A stretch of 64,000 nt of DNA from contig NC_133234.1 in the NCBI RefSeq assembly GCF_040436345.1, forward strand, positions 11,407,446 to 11,471,445, in the 5' to 3' direction. Made by a program: the position numbers and the translations under genes. Positions 41,921 to 54,864 of the stretch are shown in pieces. Position 1 is the stretch's first letter; the number at the start of each line of letters is the position of its first letter. This DNA is from Pagrus major. Taxonomy: Eukaryota > Chordata > Actinopteri > Spariformes > Sparidae. A model generated the notes under the pieces. It saw nothing but the letters and a program-made list of their open reading frames with translations, did no database searches and was not told the origin of the DNA.

Positions 41921-43370
41921 GCCCTGTAAAGAGAAATTATGTTTTTAGTGAATGGTTGATTGCCGTCGTCACTCATGTCAAATGTATCTAACCTAACAAC
42001 AAACATCAATGTACATGTCCGTCCTGTGTAACCTGTTACACACAGGCCAGCTGCTCCCCTTTTAATCAGAAGAAATGTCATGTTAGGTGTGGTTAACCTG
42101 CTCATACCTTCCAGTTACAGTAATCAGCTGACTTGAAAATGCTGCCTGACTAGTAGGCATGTTATTATATTCCCTCTTATATTCCTCTTTGTTTAGCAAC
42201 TTGCCGTTTAAATGAACAGCTTCTGTGCATCCCTACCTTACCAGGTTACTGTTGAATGTACAAACACTGTCTGTGCAGTGACCAAATATGGTAAAGGAGG
42301 AAAAGGCAGCAGTTGTTTAGGTTTAGCTCCTCTTTGCACAAGGCTGGGCCTAATCAATTATTAAAGCTAAAGCACACTGGGGGCAGCATCGGTAGCTCAT
42401 ACAGTTTTAGTAGCTCATAATACCTATTGGCCCTGATTCTGGGTAGGATATGTTAAAATGTTACACAACTTTATTTACAATTTGTTTTAGAAGCTAAAAC
42501 TAAGCAACGATATAATGGATATTAAGGCTTAAATAGATATAGTTTAAGGTGTGATTAGATTATTATTCTGATAATTGTTAAACAGTCCTCAATCATCCGA
42601 CTGATTAGAGTTTGGTGGTCAAAGGTCACCAAGGCTTCACAACACAAATTTTTGGCTGTAATACAAGAATTAATGTGCTTATTATGACAAAACGTCTCAT
42701 AGATGTGATGACAATTTAATGTCCATAAATTCAAATTCTCTGTGACATCATAATGTTCAGCAAAAACACTTTTATGGCCGTTGTTCAACACCATAACTCA
42801 GGAACAGAAGGGGAGGTCGTGACTAGATTTCAAATTTAGTCTGATACCGCATTGGTGACACTAATCCTGGGTGTGTGCTGATCGTATAGATCTTCTGTGC
42901 TGCCGGGTTGCAGATGTGTGTGAAGCTTTGACATTTTAAAATGTCTGCCTTCTTTGAAGCAAAACCAACATTTAAAAGCATCATTGACGTTCATTGCTAC
43001 AACTTTGTGTTCTATGAGAATCAGCTTTACTGGCCTATCATGTAAACGCATACAAGGAATTTGACTGTTTTTTGTTTTTTCTCAATGAACTTTCAGACTA
43101 TTATAGACATTCAGCATTACTCCACCACAAGCTCATTCATTCTGCTAATTATGATCTTGACGTGATTGCTGTTGGACCATGTGACAAAACTCTATCAGTC
43201 CCCTGTACACCTCTGTAAAAATACTCTCCAAGTGAAGACAGCAAGTTTCACACTGGAAATTATTCACTGGAATCATACATAAATAGTGACAACCTTTAAT
43301 TAAATTCCTTCAAAATGTTCACTACATTTTTTTTTCTTTGTCGTGCCTATTTTTTTCTGTAACCAACCAA

Positions 43371-43703
43371 AAAGGTGCCATAGTTAAGAAATGGCCACCA
43401 GTCAAATCTATCCTCAAAACAAACAGGGGGAGGCATATCACCAGGGTAACCGCTAACTGCTGCCAACTGTAGCTGCCGTTAGCTTGTTAGCTCGGTCAGT
43501 GTTGTTGTTTGCACCGCTAGCACTGGAGCTTTAAACTAGGACAGGCTGTGGCTAGCTGGTTAGCATGCTAACTTCAGTAGAGATCCCTGTCACACAATAC
43601 ATGGACATCATAGCTTCAATGTATTTAATATATGTCTTCACCGTCTGTCGTCTGTTAATTTCGGAATGTTTGTGACTAAAATTCTTACATATTGCACATT
43701 TAA
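43371..43703. mobile_element. TTAA-type MITE (AGGTGCAATATGT family), inverted interior
   Basis: The left end is aaaaaggtgccatag and the right end attcttacatattgcacattTAA. The interior 'agctggttagcatgctaac' runs in the opposite orientation to the copies at 29568 and 40282. The stretch 41940-43370 shows no exon-like sequence. Confidence 0.65.
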
Positions 43704-43999
43704 GTTTTTAGTTACATCATCAAAGTGTTCTTTCTCAACTAAATGTCAGGAAAATAAACATTATAATCCCTTTTCCTGTTTTTTGTTCCAGCTTTTAAGT
43801 TGAAAATCACTGCCCGTCCTGTTACATGATACACCTTGATTAGTAAATCATAACTAGATTATTCACGACTTTACACACACAAGACACGTTTTGTTTGATT
43901 TTGCTGCCCTGACCTGTTAAAAAACTACTTCTAAAATAACTCTTTTAAAACTGTTTTGAATTAAGCGGGATGGGAGGGGATACTGATGATGAGTAGTGG

Positions 44000-44350
44000 G
44001 AGCCATCTGTTTAGGACCCGGCTGACGCAATGCTCCTAGCGGCGACTCATGCGGTCGGTGGACAATGTGACTTTATTAACTGCTAAAACAAGTTGTAAGT
44101 ACTCGTACGTAGCTTCTTTGAGCTGTATGTTTAAGTCAACACGTGCTGAAGACGTGTCCTGGCATATACAGTTGATTAACTCAAGCAATATGGTGGAATA
44201 ACGTGTATTTACGTCGCGTGTCTCACCTGTGTGTAGCTAGTTTCAGGCGGATGTGCTCCTTTCTTCGCTCGACTGTTGCTGCTGTAGTCCCGCCGCGTCG
44301 GTCACAGACTAAACTTTACTTCCACATGTCCTCCACACTGTCTGTGACGT
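44000..44350. promoter_or_regulatory. Candidate slc16a6 5' exon/promoter (possibly also arsg)
   Basis: CpG-containing sequence. On the minus strand a good donor (ACACAG|gtgagac, exon edge 44227) could end a non-coding slc16a6 first exon. On the plus strand a gtaagt at 44095 could end a non-coding arsg exon. If both are real the two genes overlap head-on here. This is inference from splice-site-like sequence only. Confidence 0.35.
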
Positions 44351-44729
44351 GCATATATAGCCTCATAACCGCACACATGGGGACACGCCGACAAACATGC
44401 TGTCTGACACTGGCTCGCATTCATGACCACCCCCCTTCCCAGACGGGCGAGGGGGGCTGAGAAGGGTTAAGAGGGATCTGGTTACAGCCAGTTCTCCTCC
44501 TGGCCCGGAGCGGTGTGTGGACTCCCCCACTGCCCTGCCTGACTGCGGGGTGCAGGGTTGTTTGGGGAGTTCATCTCAGGGTGTGAGAGACTGAATCTGT
44601 GGATGATTGTTGTTGTGGCTTCAAGCTGTATGCCGCCAAGTGGTTAAAACGTTAATTACGTTAACGTGTACGTTTACATTAATTACTTTATCTACAAAAC
44701 ATTGTCTAAAGTTACTCTTTTTATTTATC

Positions 44730-45148
44730 TTAAAGGAGACATAGGCTATTATGCTCATTTTCAGGTTCATAGTTTTATTTTGGGTTACCACTTGAATAGG
44801 TTTAGCTCCTGTCACTTTAAGGCCCCTCCTCCTGAATACCCAGCCTCCTCTGATTGGTCAGCTCACACATGCCTGAACCAGTACAGCACAACAGAGCAGC
44901 TGTGCTAAATCAATTCTAATGCGCCAAACAAGCAAATAGGCATAAATTATGCAAATATATGTCATGGTGACGTACTGTGATGTCACATTGTCACATAATT
45001 AAAGGCGGGACTACTGACTACTGTGGAAGAGAGGAGCTTCTGTTAGTGCGGACTATAACCTTTTTAAATTTCAAGATCTTTTACATGCACAAGAACCTAT
45101 ATAAAACACTGGAGGAAAGGAAAAAAAATGAAAAGGCGTAATAGGTCT
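44730..45148. mobile_element. TTAA-type MITE (AGGAGACATA family), copy 1
   Basis: It starts TTAAAGGAGACATAGGCTAT and contains tattatgctcattttcagg, 'cctcctgaatacccag' and 'gtgacgtactgtgatgtcac'. These reappear reverse-complemented at 49116-49574. The two copies are inverted relative to each other. Between this element and arsg (45149-46317) I see no gene. Confidence 0.7.
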
Positions 45149-46330
45149 GTGTGTTTGTGACCATAGAGCCACCACGATTAGCCAACTAACCAAATTGTTG
45201 ATCAACAGAAAAATAAGTGCCAACTGTTTTGTTAATCAATTAATTGTTTTGATCAATTAAACTAAATTTTCATGTAAAAATGGCAGAAAGTGCTGATTTC
45301 AGCCTCTCAAATATTTAGAGTTTCCTGCGTTTATTTAGCCCAATATGTTTTGTTAGTTTATAAGTGATGACAGATATGTTCAGCCTTACGAGTTTTCCTA
45401 CATCTGTCCTACATAGTGTTGCTGTAATTTTCTATCATAGTGCCTGCACACTGGCTTGCCTCACCTTTCTGTTTCTCTCTACCAACAGGGTGTCCCTCTC
45501 TTTTTCTCTTCCTGTTTCCCAGAGTAAGATTTTGATCTGTTGCGTAGCGATAGACTGAAATACAGGTTTAGCTAGACATACTTGTGTGATAAAGGAGATC
45601 GGAACATTTGTTAATAGCAAACAATTGGATTGGACCAATCATGTGTCTTCACAAGAGACAACTATTCGCCTCTGGTTTTATCACTGTCATTTTGTTTACA
45701 TGCCCTCAAACAACCAGGTTACACAGACAAACTGGGACAAGGAAGGAAAATTTGCTGTATTTCTCTTAATCCCTGATTATAGACACCAGGTTTCTTGTTT
45801 ACATGGCTTTTAAGAGGTTTTTGTCGTACAGAAATTATTCTAAATGATTTCCAACATTATGACTGGTATCAGTACCAACTGAAGTTTATCTGGTTTATCT
45901 GATGTTGATTGCAGAATCTAATGGCTATAGAACGACACCAGTGGTCTTTAGATTAGTTCCCTAAAGACCAGTTGCTGTTGGTATCGGGATCTGGTCATCT
46001 GGGGTTTGTATAGTATACAGCCTTATCTGTTGCAAGCTATTTTAGTGAACAGAGTTGTGTTTTTAAAGCCTAAAAATGTATAGACTGCACTAAATATAAC
46101 AGAAATGGGTTTTGTGGGGATGGTTGCACTGTAAGTCCAAAAATAAGACATTTACCTAGTCATTTTCTTTATTTATATGGTACATTAACTGATTTTTTTG
46201 CATTTTATTGGATACATTTATTTACACACGAGTGTGCTTGCATGCCATGCTGTTCATGGATTAAATAACAGTGCATGCCAGCAAAGGATTTAATGAAACC
46301 TATGTAACCTTTTGCAGGTTTTGACACAAA

Positions 46331-49300
46331 ATGGCGGAGGGTTTCTCCGTGGTTCTTCTCTCTGGGATGCTGATGTGTGGTCTGCTGCTCCACACGGTGT
46401 CCCAACATGGAGCCAGTGTTAAAAAGCCCAGTGAGAAGCCTAATTTCATCGTCATACTGGCAGATGATATTGGCTGGGGTGACCTGGATGCTAACCAGCC
46501 GGAAGAGAAGGCAAACAGTACACCGCACCTCAACCTGATGGCTGAGCAAGGACTAAGGTAGAGAATTTAATCATTGGTCTGTTATGTTGCATTTAATTAC
46601 ATCTTGTATCATCAGATGTTTAAATGGAATCATGACATTTATAACATAATGGAAACATTTTTGTGTTGCACAGTGTTTCAGTCTCTGACATGGTGGAGTG
46701 AGATTGCATGGGAAAGGTTATAAATGGTTTCCTGAGTATAAATAACAGCATATTGCCCATGCTCTCTCCCTCTGTGTGCCATTTCTCCTTAAAAATGACT
46801 TTTCCCAGATTGACAGACTTCCATTCTCCTGCCTCAACCTGTTCTCCATCCCGTGCTGCCATCCTGACAGGCCGCTACGGCCTCAGAAACGGGGTGACTC
46901 ACAACTTTGCTGTGGGCTCTGTGGCCGGTCTGCCTCTCTCTGAAGTCACCCTACCTCAGCTCCTGCAGAAGGCGGGGTATTACACCGCCATGATCGGGAA
47001 ATGGCATCTCGGCCACAATGGACCATACAGTCCAATTAACAGAGGTAAGTGGGAGTTTGATATTTCTCCCCCTAAAACCCTTTCCAAAGTGTGTGCATTA
47101 AGGTCAACCCTCATTGTTTCAGCCTAATTTAAAGGGACAGTTCACCCAAGAATATTTTATTTACTATTTACTTTGTATCGTATCACGTCACAGAAGGAAC
47201 GTGCATCTGCTCATGGACGAGAGGCTCGTGTTTGTGACATTGTGGGATGTAAACAATAATGGGCTAAGCTCTAATGTTAACTAGTTAGCTTGGTTAGCAA
47301 GCCAAGTCCATGCACGATTCCATCTGTGCAGTAATACGGTTGGTGGGTGTATATCGGTAGAAAGAAAATAGTTCCCACATGAAACTGCTCACAACAAGGT
47401 CTGTGGATTATCTTGAGTAAACGCGTCAAGTTGTCTGGAAAGAGACATTGCTGTTGAGTTTTTCAAATGTATTTTTTGCAGACAGCCATCTTGTTCCATT
47501 ATATTCAAGAGAAAGCAGACATCTCTATGGCCGATACCTCCAAAACTCTGCAACTTGAACCAAAATATGATTTGGGGATGTACTGTCCCTTTAAAAAAAC
47601 CTGTTCCCATCCAATGTTAGTTACAGCATGTTTTGCTCTTGCTATTTGGTATCCTTTGGTAAACATATAGTACAAAAACAACCTTTTATAAACATACAGG
47701 TGAGATTAAATAAAGTTATCTGAAACCTCAGTAAACCCTGTGAGGAAAGTGGCCCACCATAGCCACAAGCTATAACTCAGAGGAGTTGATGTAAATAAGT
47801 AAAGGGAGTATATGAGCTATATACACACACAACTGGCATATCCAAAATATTAAACAACTCAAAGGTTACTGTTCAGTCTTGAGGATCTACAAAATGCCAG
47901 CATTAAGCATTTATTTAACAGTTGAAGGATTTTAAACAATTTAAAAATACAAAAATATTTGTAGATGCCACCTAAAACAATGAGCTAACACACATTCTTC
48001 TGTTGCACAACACTTGAGTTTTTTCAATTCAGTGTTGTGGCGTTCAGTAAGCTTTTCTAGGCCATTCCAGCCACATGGAGCGGTTGAGCCAATCCATCGG
48101 CCCTGCTGCAGGGAACAGACTACACACACGTCCCTGCAGCTGTGTCCTATGAGACGACAGACTGGTTTCTCGATTTTTCGCCCACAGCTGACTCAACACC
48201 CACCCCCAAGTATCACTAACCCTTCATCACCTTACTCATTCCTTTTGTGCGTGCCCAAGTCTGCCTTCACCGCCTCACTTCATATACCCACTGCCTACAA
48301 ATCGCATTGTATTTGTGAGATTGTGCAGGCTCACTATCGCTTAAAGTTCCAAACCTTGGGAACTTTAAGCCATCATCGACCAACGGAAACAGCACACAAC
48401 CACAAGGACCAGTTACTGTCCGGAGGGAGTACCATTGGGCCTAGCAGGGTCACTAAACACATTATACTTTGCTATGGTAATTTGTTTATTAAACAGCGGA
48501 CAAGCTGTTCTGATACAAAAACATAAAAACGGGTGTATAAGCTTTAGCGCAATGAAACTGGTGTTGGTTAGTTCACACTGTTGAGGTCTTTGGTCGTAAA
48601 ATCCTTTTAAACTGGACCAAAAGTAAACAACAGATTAATGATGTTTTAGAGCCAAGCAAACACTGAAGCAAACTCAACATTATTGACTCTTGAGCAGGTT
48701 TTGATTACTCATTTGATACATTTATACATTGTACTGCACAGGAGTTTGAGGGGTTTATTGTGTGTTGGTATATATTAGTTTATGGCACAATCCAAACATA
48801 ATGCAGCTTTATCTGCTGGCAGATTTTCTTATGGTGCCAAAAATTCATTCCAGTTGTATTGATAAATATTTGCACCATGTTTATTGTCTCTTGAGCAGGT
48901 TTTGACTACTACTTGGGGATTCCTTACAGCAATGACATGGGCTGTACTGACATTCCTGGGTATAACTTGCCACAGTGTCCTCCCTGTGATTCTTCTGGAC
49001 CTCAAGTAATCAGGTGTGGCTCTGTGCTCCTACTGTAACAAATATGATCATAATAAGAGCTGTTCAACTGACAAAATGTTGTGCACATTCATTTCTACAT
49101 GTACATGGACATTTCTTAAAGGAGACCTATTTTTCCCTACCTTCAGTGTTTTATATAGATTACTCCGCATGTAAAAGTTATTGAAAGGTAAAAAGACCAA
49201 AGTCAACACTGCTCGTCAGTAGTCCCGCATTTAATTCCATGACTTTGTGACGTCACACTACATCACCATGTCACAGATGTGCATAATTTAAGCCGAGCGG

Positions 49301-52300
49301 CTAGTTTGGCACGTAAGAATTAATTTAGCAAAGCTGCTCTGTTGATGTTAGTGTTGCTGACTCAGATGGAGGAGACTGGGTATTCAGGGGGTGGGCCTTA
49401 AAGAGACAGGAGCTGAAAAAGAGCGTTTCAAACAGGGGGAATAAAGTGCTGCAGCACTGGACAGTATGAGAAAACTGATGTGTTTTTTTGAGCATTAAAG
49501 CATGTAAAGCTATTCTAGTAGTAACTCAAAGTTATATCATGATCCTGAAAATGAGCATAATATGACGTATTTAAGTTTAGTAAGTTAGACATCACTGTCA
49601 GGGGACTTGTCAGGTTTACTAGTAAACCTTAGTCTGTTTACTTCTCTCCATCCTGGTGTTGGATATTTGTGTTGCTGATTTCTTGACTTTACAAGATCAA
49701 GCAAAATCGAAAAGTAATCTTAAAAGTTTTTCGTAAATCTTAAAAGTTTTATATCCAAGTGAAGCCAAGGATGGTGAGTTTATGGTTAGCCATTATCAGC
49801 TTATGACGGACCAAACTCAAAAAGACTCTAGACCTAGAGCTGTACATATGGTACATATATACCATTTATTATTCTCTTATGCTATTGTTCTCATGGACTA
49901 GATTGAAGAGGAGTGGACATGGAGACTGTTATTCCAAAGTCGGCCTTCCTCTGATTGAAAACAGCAGCATTGTGGAGCAGCCGCTCGACCTTTGGACACT
50001 AACAGACCGATACAAATCTGCTGCAACCAGGATTATACAAAATGCAAGGTACAGTTCAGCTATGAAACCATTTATACAGCACAATCACACAATGCAAGTC
50101 AGCCTCTCCTTCCCGTTTGTGTGTGTGTGTGTGTGTCAGCATGTGTGTTCATAATATAGGTCCAGAAGTATGAAGGGTTGACACTCAAATGTCTACGCCA
50201 TCATATAAATGACAGTATACAGCGTCATAGTGCCAAGATACATATGCATATAATGAGTGTAGAAAAACAGCACGCTAAATGTAGCTGTTAGTCAGAACAG
50301 TGCAGCAGAACAACGTGTGCTAAAAACCTGAACGCTTCTGTTTGAGTTGTAGCAGATGTTGATAGGCTGCTGCAGTGCAAATACCCTGTGAATGAACAGT
50401 CCTTAAGGGTGTGAGCGCAGCTTTTACTAATCCTTACATTATGCAACCTGTGTGTTTGAGCCAGGCTTCCATAGAGAATAAGCTTCTCCTATGCGTCCGT
50501 GTGTTGTCCACTTACTCAGCAGCCAGTGAGACTTTCAAGTGTGCTCTCTCTACAGACAGCTTGTGCATGAGGGTGTAACTTGAGCACTCAACTGTGATTT
50601 GGTCCAGAAGAGACAGCTAAGGAAGTGCTACGTGTTCGTCAACAAGCACTAACCCAAACACACTGTGGGAGATGTCTCGAAAAGTCCACTTTGCACTTCT
50701 ACTTTTCACTCCCATGTCAAGTGAGACACTGGTAACCTGATCATGGCAGGACCAAAACAACTTCATTTTGGAGGTTATATTAATGGAGGTAAAGGTCAAG
50801 GCCAGTGTCCTCTATGCTTAGTTCATACTCCATCATCCTTTACACATACACTGTAAAGATTGTCTGGTCTGTTGCTGTTTCTGTGGGTCATTTGAGGGAA
50901 AGTGAGGAGGGAAGATCAGGTAAATCAGAGGCAGGTGCTAACAGCTAACATTGGTTACCATCTGTGGTTCACTGCCTTTCATTGGCATGCATATTACCAC
51001 TTGCTGGGATATGACGAAGTGCTGTAGTCTACATATTGGAGATGTAGAGTTTGACCACCGATTTGTTTGTCTGCCATCTAATGAAGGAGTATGTCACCTG
51101 AGTGCTGGGGTGTGGCTCTTTTATGGTTTTCAAGATTGAGAGGGAGGAAGGCAATGGAGTTTTATAGAGCTTTATCTAGATTTGTTGATACCAAAAAGAT
51201 GACATAATTCAAAGTATGAAGCCTGGGAGAAGCAGTTACCTGACCCAACCCTAGATCAGCGTGTCAGTGGACCTTATTGTCCTGATGGTGTATAAATACC
51301 AGGGTAACTGTATACCTGTGTGTATTCCAGACAGTACTGTAAATTTACAGTTTTGTAAAGTTTACCACATTGAGGTGAGAATGCTGATAGTAGTACAAGA
51401 CTGTGTGTGTGTGATCTGACCTATGGCAATTTTGGGAACACACGTCAGAGACAAGGCAGTTAAGTCTAGTTTAGTCTATATAAATTCCCCAAAAGTGACG
51501 TCAGTAAGATTTTGTGTGTGAGTGTGTTGAAAGGAAAAGAGGAGGGCATAAACCCTGCTGTTTGCAGCTGCCTGTGAAAGGCAACATTCCGTCATGCTAT
51601 AGTACAGGGTCATGTGAACCAGTGCAGCAGTTGTTAGTCATGTGCTGTAAAGTTCCAACAGTGTGCAGGCTTTCTTTCATTCATGTCATTTAGGGTGACT
51701 AATGCCGTGTACCAGATCTTTTGGGAAGTCAGTCCACATTCCTTCAAAAATGAATGGCAGCATGGACTTTAAAGTAGGAATCATGCGTCAATGTGCACAT
51801 TCAAACCCTATGAATGCCACATATTGTTTCCAACATGCTTATAACTTCGAAATATACTTCATTTTGTAGTATTTTCATAGTTTATAACTTTACATCTATC
51901 AAAATACTGTAAAAAGCTTCAGAACTAAAAATGTGATTAATTTGCTGAGACATCACCAATATGATCCTAAGACGAATTGTCAGTGTAAGTTGTCTTAATT
52001 GTCCCTGCAGGGAGCGAGGCCAGCCCTATCTCCTCTACATAGCGTTGGCTCACATGCATGTTCCCCTGTCCCCTCCGCTTCCTCCGGTTTCCTTCGCCAC
52101 TGCCCTGCGTCCAGATGAAGTGTATGCCGCCAGCCTGCGAGAGATGGATGACCTAGTAGGAGCGGTAAAGAGCGCTTCGGATGACACCGACAAAGACAAT
52201 ACTCTCATCTGGTTCACTGGTTAGTCAGCCTGTTCTTCCGCACTACAAGTGTAATCACAGAAAAGCCTTAATAACAGTTCTGTACAATATGTGTGTGTTG

Positions 52301-54178
52301 TATTTAGGTGACAACGGCCCTTGGGAGCAGAAGTGCCAGTACGCAGGAAGTGTAGGACCTTTTATGGGAAAGTGGCAGACCAGCAGAGGTATGAAAATCT
52401 AACTTCTTCCATGCACGCTTCATGACGGGGGTTGATGTGTTCAGTTACACAGTAGCGGCACATATCATTGCTGTTAAACCTCGTATTCCTAAAGTCATCT
52501 TTTATCTGTGTGGTAGGTGGAGGCTCAGCTAAGCGGACCACCTGGGAGGGAGGTCACAGGGTGCCAACGGTGGCTTATTGGCCTGGGAGGATCCCCGCTA
52601 ACACCACCAGCTCCGCCCTGCTCAGGTACTCTCATTTAACCAACAGGCAGCAACTTTTTTAAATCAACACTTCTTCACTTTAAAGGTGCAATATGTGAGA
52701 ATTGGCTACAAATTTATTCTCAAAACAATTATGGGCACCATATCACCAGAGTAATCGCTAACTGCTGCTAACTGCGCCTGCCCTTTGCAAGTTAGCTCAG
52801 TCAGTCATAAACACCTCCATCTTAACAGACCAAATCTGTCCCCTCCTCTCCTCCTGCAGTGGTATGGACATTTTCCCAACCCTCCTGTCCCTGGCAGGTG
52901 TAACTCCCCCCTCAGACAGACGTTATGATGGTATTGACACCACAAACATCCTCCTGCATGGTGAACAGAGTGGTCATGAGGTACTAATTACTTCTTATTG
53001 TTAATCTTACTTTGGTTTATGTAAATAACTTTCTCTATATTGTCAGTGGCGGTTGTTGTAGACATGAGTTCTTCTCTTCTTTCTTGTAGTTTCTCTTCCA
53101 CCCTAACAGCGGTGCTGCAGGGAAGTTTGGTGACCTGCAGACAGTTCGAACAGGGAAACACAAAGCTTTCTACATCACAGGTATGGGTCAAACACAGGTC
53201 ACGTGTCCACAATCTTAAGACTGTAATTTAACGTATTTACCAGCAAAATGACAAAAGATGCTTCTCCAGCAGTGATGTCAGTGTTGCCACCATATGTGTT
53301 CACATATTCTCTGCGGATAACTCCAAAGGCTTTGTGATAGCGGCCTCATTTTCATAGTGAAGCATCATGCTGTGTAAATTTCGATATTTAAGTGTTAAAT
53401 TAAATACGTTTTTTAAAAGTATGACTCAGTAGTGCTGTAGGATAGTGCTGCTGGTTAGCTGCACGACTAACTAAGCTAACAAGCTGACTGTGGCTACAGT
53501 CATAAACAGAATGTAGTTAGCAGCAGTTAGCTACTCTGGTGATATGCTGCCCCTATTTGTTTGGAGTATGACAAACAGGTGTCCAATTCTTACATATTGC
53601 ACCTTTAAATTCATGTTACTGTTTATCACAAAATGAAATATTCAAAACTCTGATATTAGTTAAAGGTAATAAAAGGGAACATAAATTTGTCTGGTTTTTC
53701 ACGCTAATTTCATATTTGTTTAACCCTTTTTTGCTAAACCTAATGCACACAAAGGATAACAACTCACAGAAATGTACATATACTGTAACATTACATGTTT
53801 TTGAGTTGTATTATTTTGTCTTGAAAAAATAAAGTTTTAGTGTGGCAAAAATGTGAAAAAGGCTAATAAGAAATCACATATCCTTGTTCCTCAACAGGTG
53901 CGGCTGAGGCCTGTGGTGGTGCAACAGGACGGCAGCAGCTCCACGACCCGCCGCTGATATTTGATCTGCAGCGTAACGAGGCTGAGGAAACACCCCTGGA
54001 GGTCGAGACACCTGAATACCGGGCAGTAGTGGAGAGGATCGCCCGAAGGAGGGAGGAGTTATTATGGGACATTGCCAGCGACGAGTCTGTGTCCACGGCG
54101 GACTACAGCACAGACGAAGCAGCAGCGCCCTCCTGTGACCCCACACGGCCTGTTTGTCGCTGCCACACGCTGGGCTGA
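46331..54178 (+). CDS. arsg: Arylsulfatase G, lysosomal sulfatase
   Basis: Lysosomal sulfatase; in mammals it removes 3-O-sulfate from glucosamine in heparan sulfate. Exons: 46331-46557, 46809-47044, 48899-49013, 49902-50048, 52011-52219, 52308-52388, 52517-52625, 52860-52980, 53090-53180, 53898-54178, giving 538 codons plus stop (human 525). The N-terminus is a hydrophobic signal peptide ([14 protein letters not shown]). Metal-ligand Asp residues are in [10 protein letters not shown] (D45, D46). The formylglycine signature is CSPSR with Cys87 as the modified residue, and GKWHLGH follows. The later D-N metal pair is in GDNGPW, and TWEGGHRVP is present. The C-terminal Cys pattern ends ...CRC plus four residues, as in human. 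All catalytic landmarks are present. An acceptor (tttgcag, ending 46317) just upstream of the ATG implies a non-coding first exon. It is antisense-neighbouring to slc16a6, as in human. Confidence 0.95.
47129..47594. mobile_element. TTAA-flanked MITE (AGGGACAGTTCACCC family) in arsg intron 2
   Basis: It starts TTAAAGGGACAGTTCACCC and ends ...ggatgtactgtccctTTAA. A fragment of the same right end occurs in the slc38a10 3'UTR near 21690-21711. Confidence 0.75.
49116..49574. mobile_element. TTAA-type MITE (AGGAGACATA family), copy 2, inverted
   Basis: It starts TTAAAGGAGACCTATTTTTC and ends gaaaatgagcataatatgacgtaTTTAA. It reads as the reverse complement of the copy at 44730-45148 over much of its length. 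Confidence 0.7.
52680..52805. mobile_element. Truncated MITE (AGGTGCAATATGT family) next to arsg exon 8
   Basis: It starts TTAAAGGTGCAATATGTGAG, follows the family consensus for about 120 bp, then breaks off about 50 bp before the exon 8 acceptor at 52859. A 3' half-copy (about 53440-53608, ending ...tattgcacctTTAA) lies in intron 9. Confidence 0.65.
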
Positions 54179-54490
54179 GGATGGGGAAATCACACACACA
54201 AACATCGCAAACAGATGTGGAGACAAATATCTCCTTTTAAATGTGCTCAGCTGTTTGTTTATAGACCGTGTTGTTTGGGAGGTTCAATGTCCAGTTGCAG
54301 CGGGAGACGTGCAAACAAGCAGAGAGAGCAAAGAGGCGCCTGCAGCCAAACTTTATCCAGCTGGTATTGAAAGGTCAATAATTTGGGAAAAATAAGAACT
54401 ATCAGACAGTTTAGACATGCTATTTATCAATCAATTTTGGTAAAAATTTGAGAGCATGTTTGAACATTGTAAGTTTCAGGGGTCAAACCT

Positions 54491-54864
54491 TTAAAGGGGC
54501 ACTTTGTAGTTTTGGAGAAGAAATCCAAACTCAGAATTTTAAGATTTACAATAATAATGAGGTAATAATACAAACTCAGAAATATAAATTTTTTCCCATG
54601 AGTGAATAAACAAGCTGTTCTCAGAGGAAAACAAGGTCCCCAGAACACTGTTTGAAGCTAGAAAGGTGGCAGGGTCCGCCAAATACAAACAAAGTAAAAC
54701 AGTATGAAATTGTGTTGTCCTTTAAGGTCAGATTGTTTATTCATCAGTCATGAAAACAAAGACAGTCTGTTTATTAAGTTTGTTTAGGCATAACAAATCA
54801 GTCAATGAAGATCGCTCTCTTTTGATAAATTTCTTCCCCCCCCCAAAACTATATAGTGCACCTT
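54491..54864. mobile_element. TTAA-type MITE (AGGGGCACT family), copy 2, after arsg
   Basis: It starts TTAAAGGGGCACTTTGTAG and ends ...aaaactatatagtgcacctt. It shares an interior with 26256-26580. AATAAA motifs at 54605 (inside it) and 55293 are the nearest candidate arsg poly(A) signals. No gene is seen in 54865-56259. Confidence 0.7.

Noticed and set aside
41453-41929. 158-codon plus-strand open frame
   Set aside because: It is antisense to slc16a6 exons 1 and 2 and includes an intron. The minus-strand reading gives the clear MCT signature.
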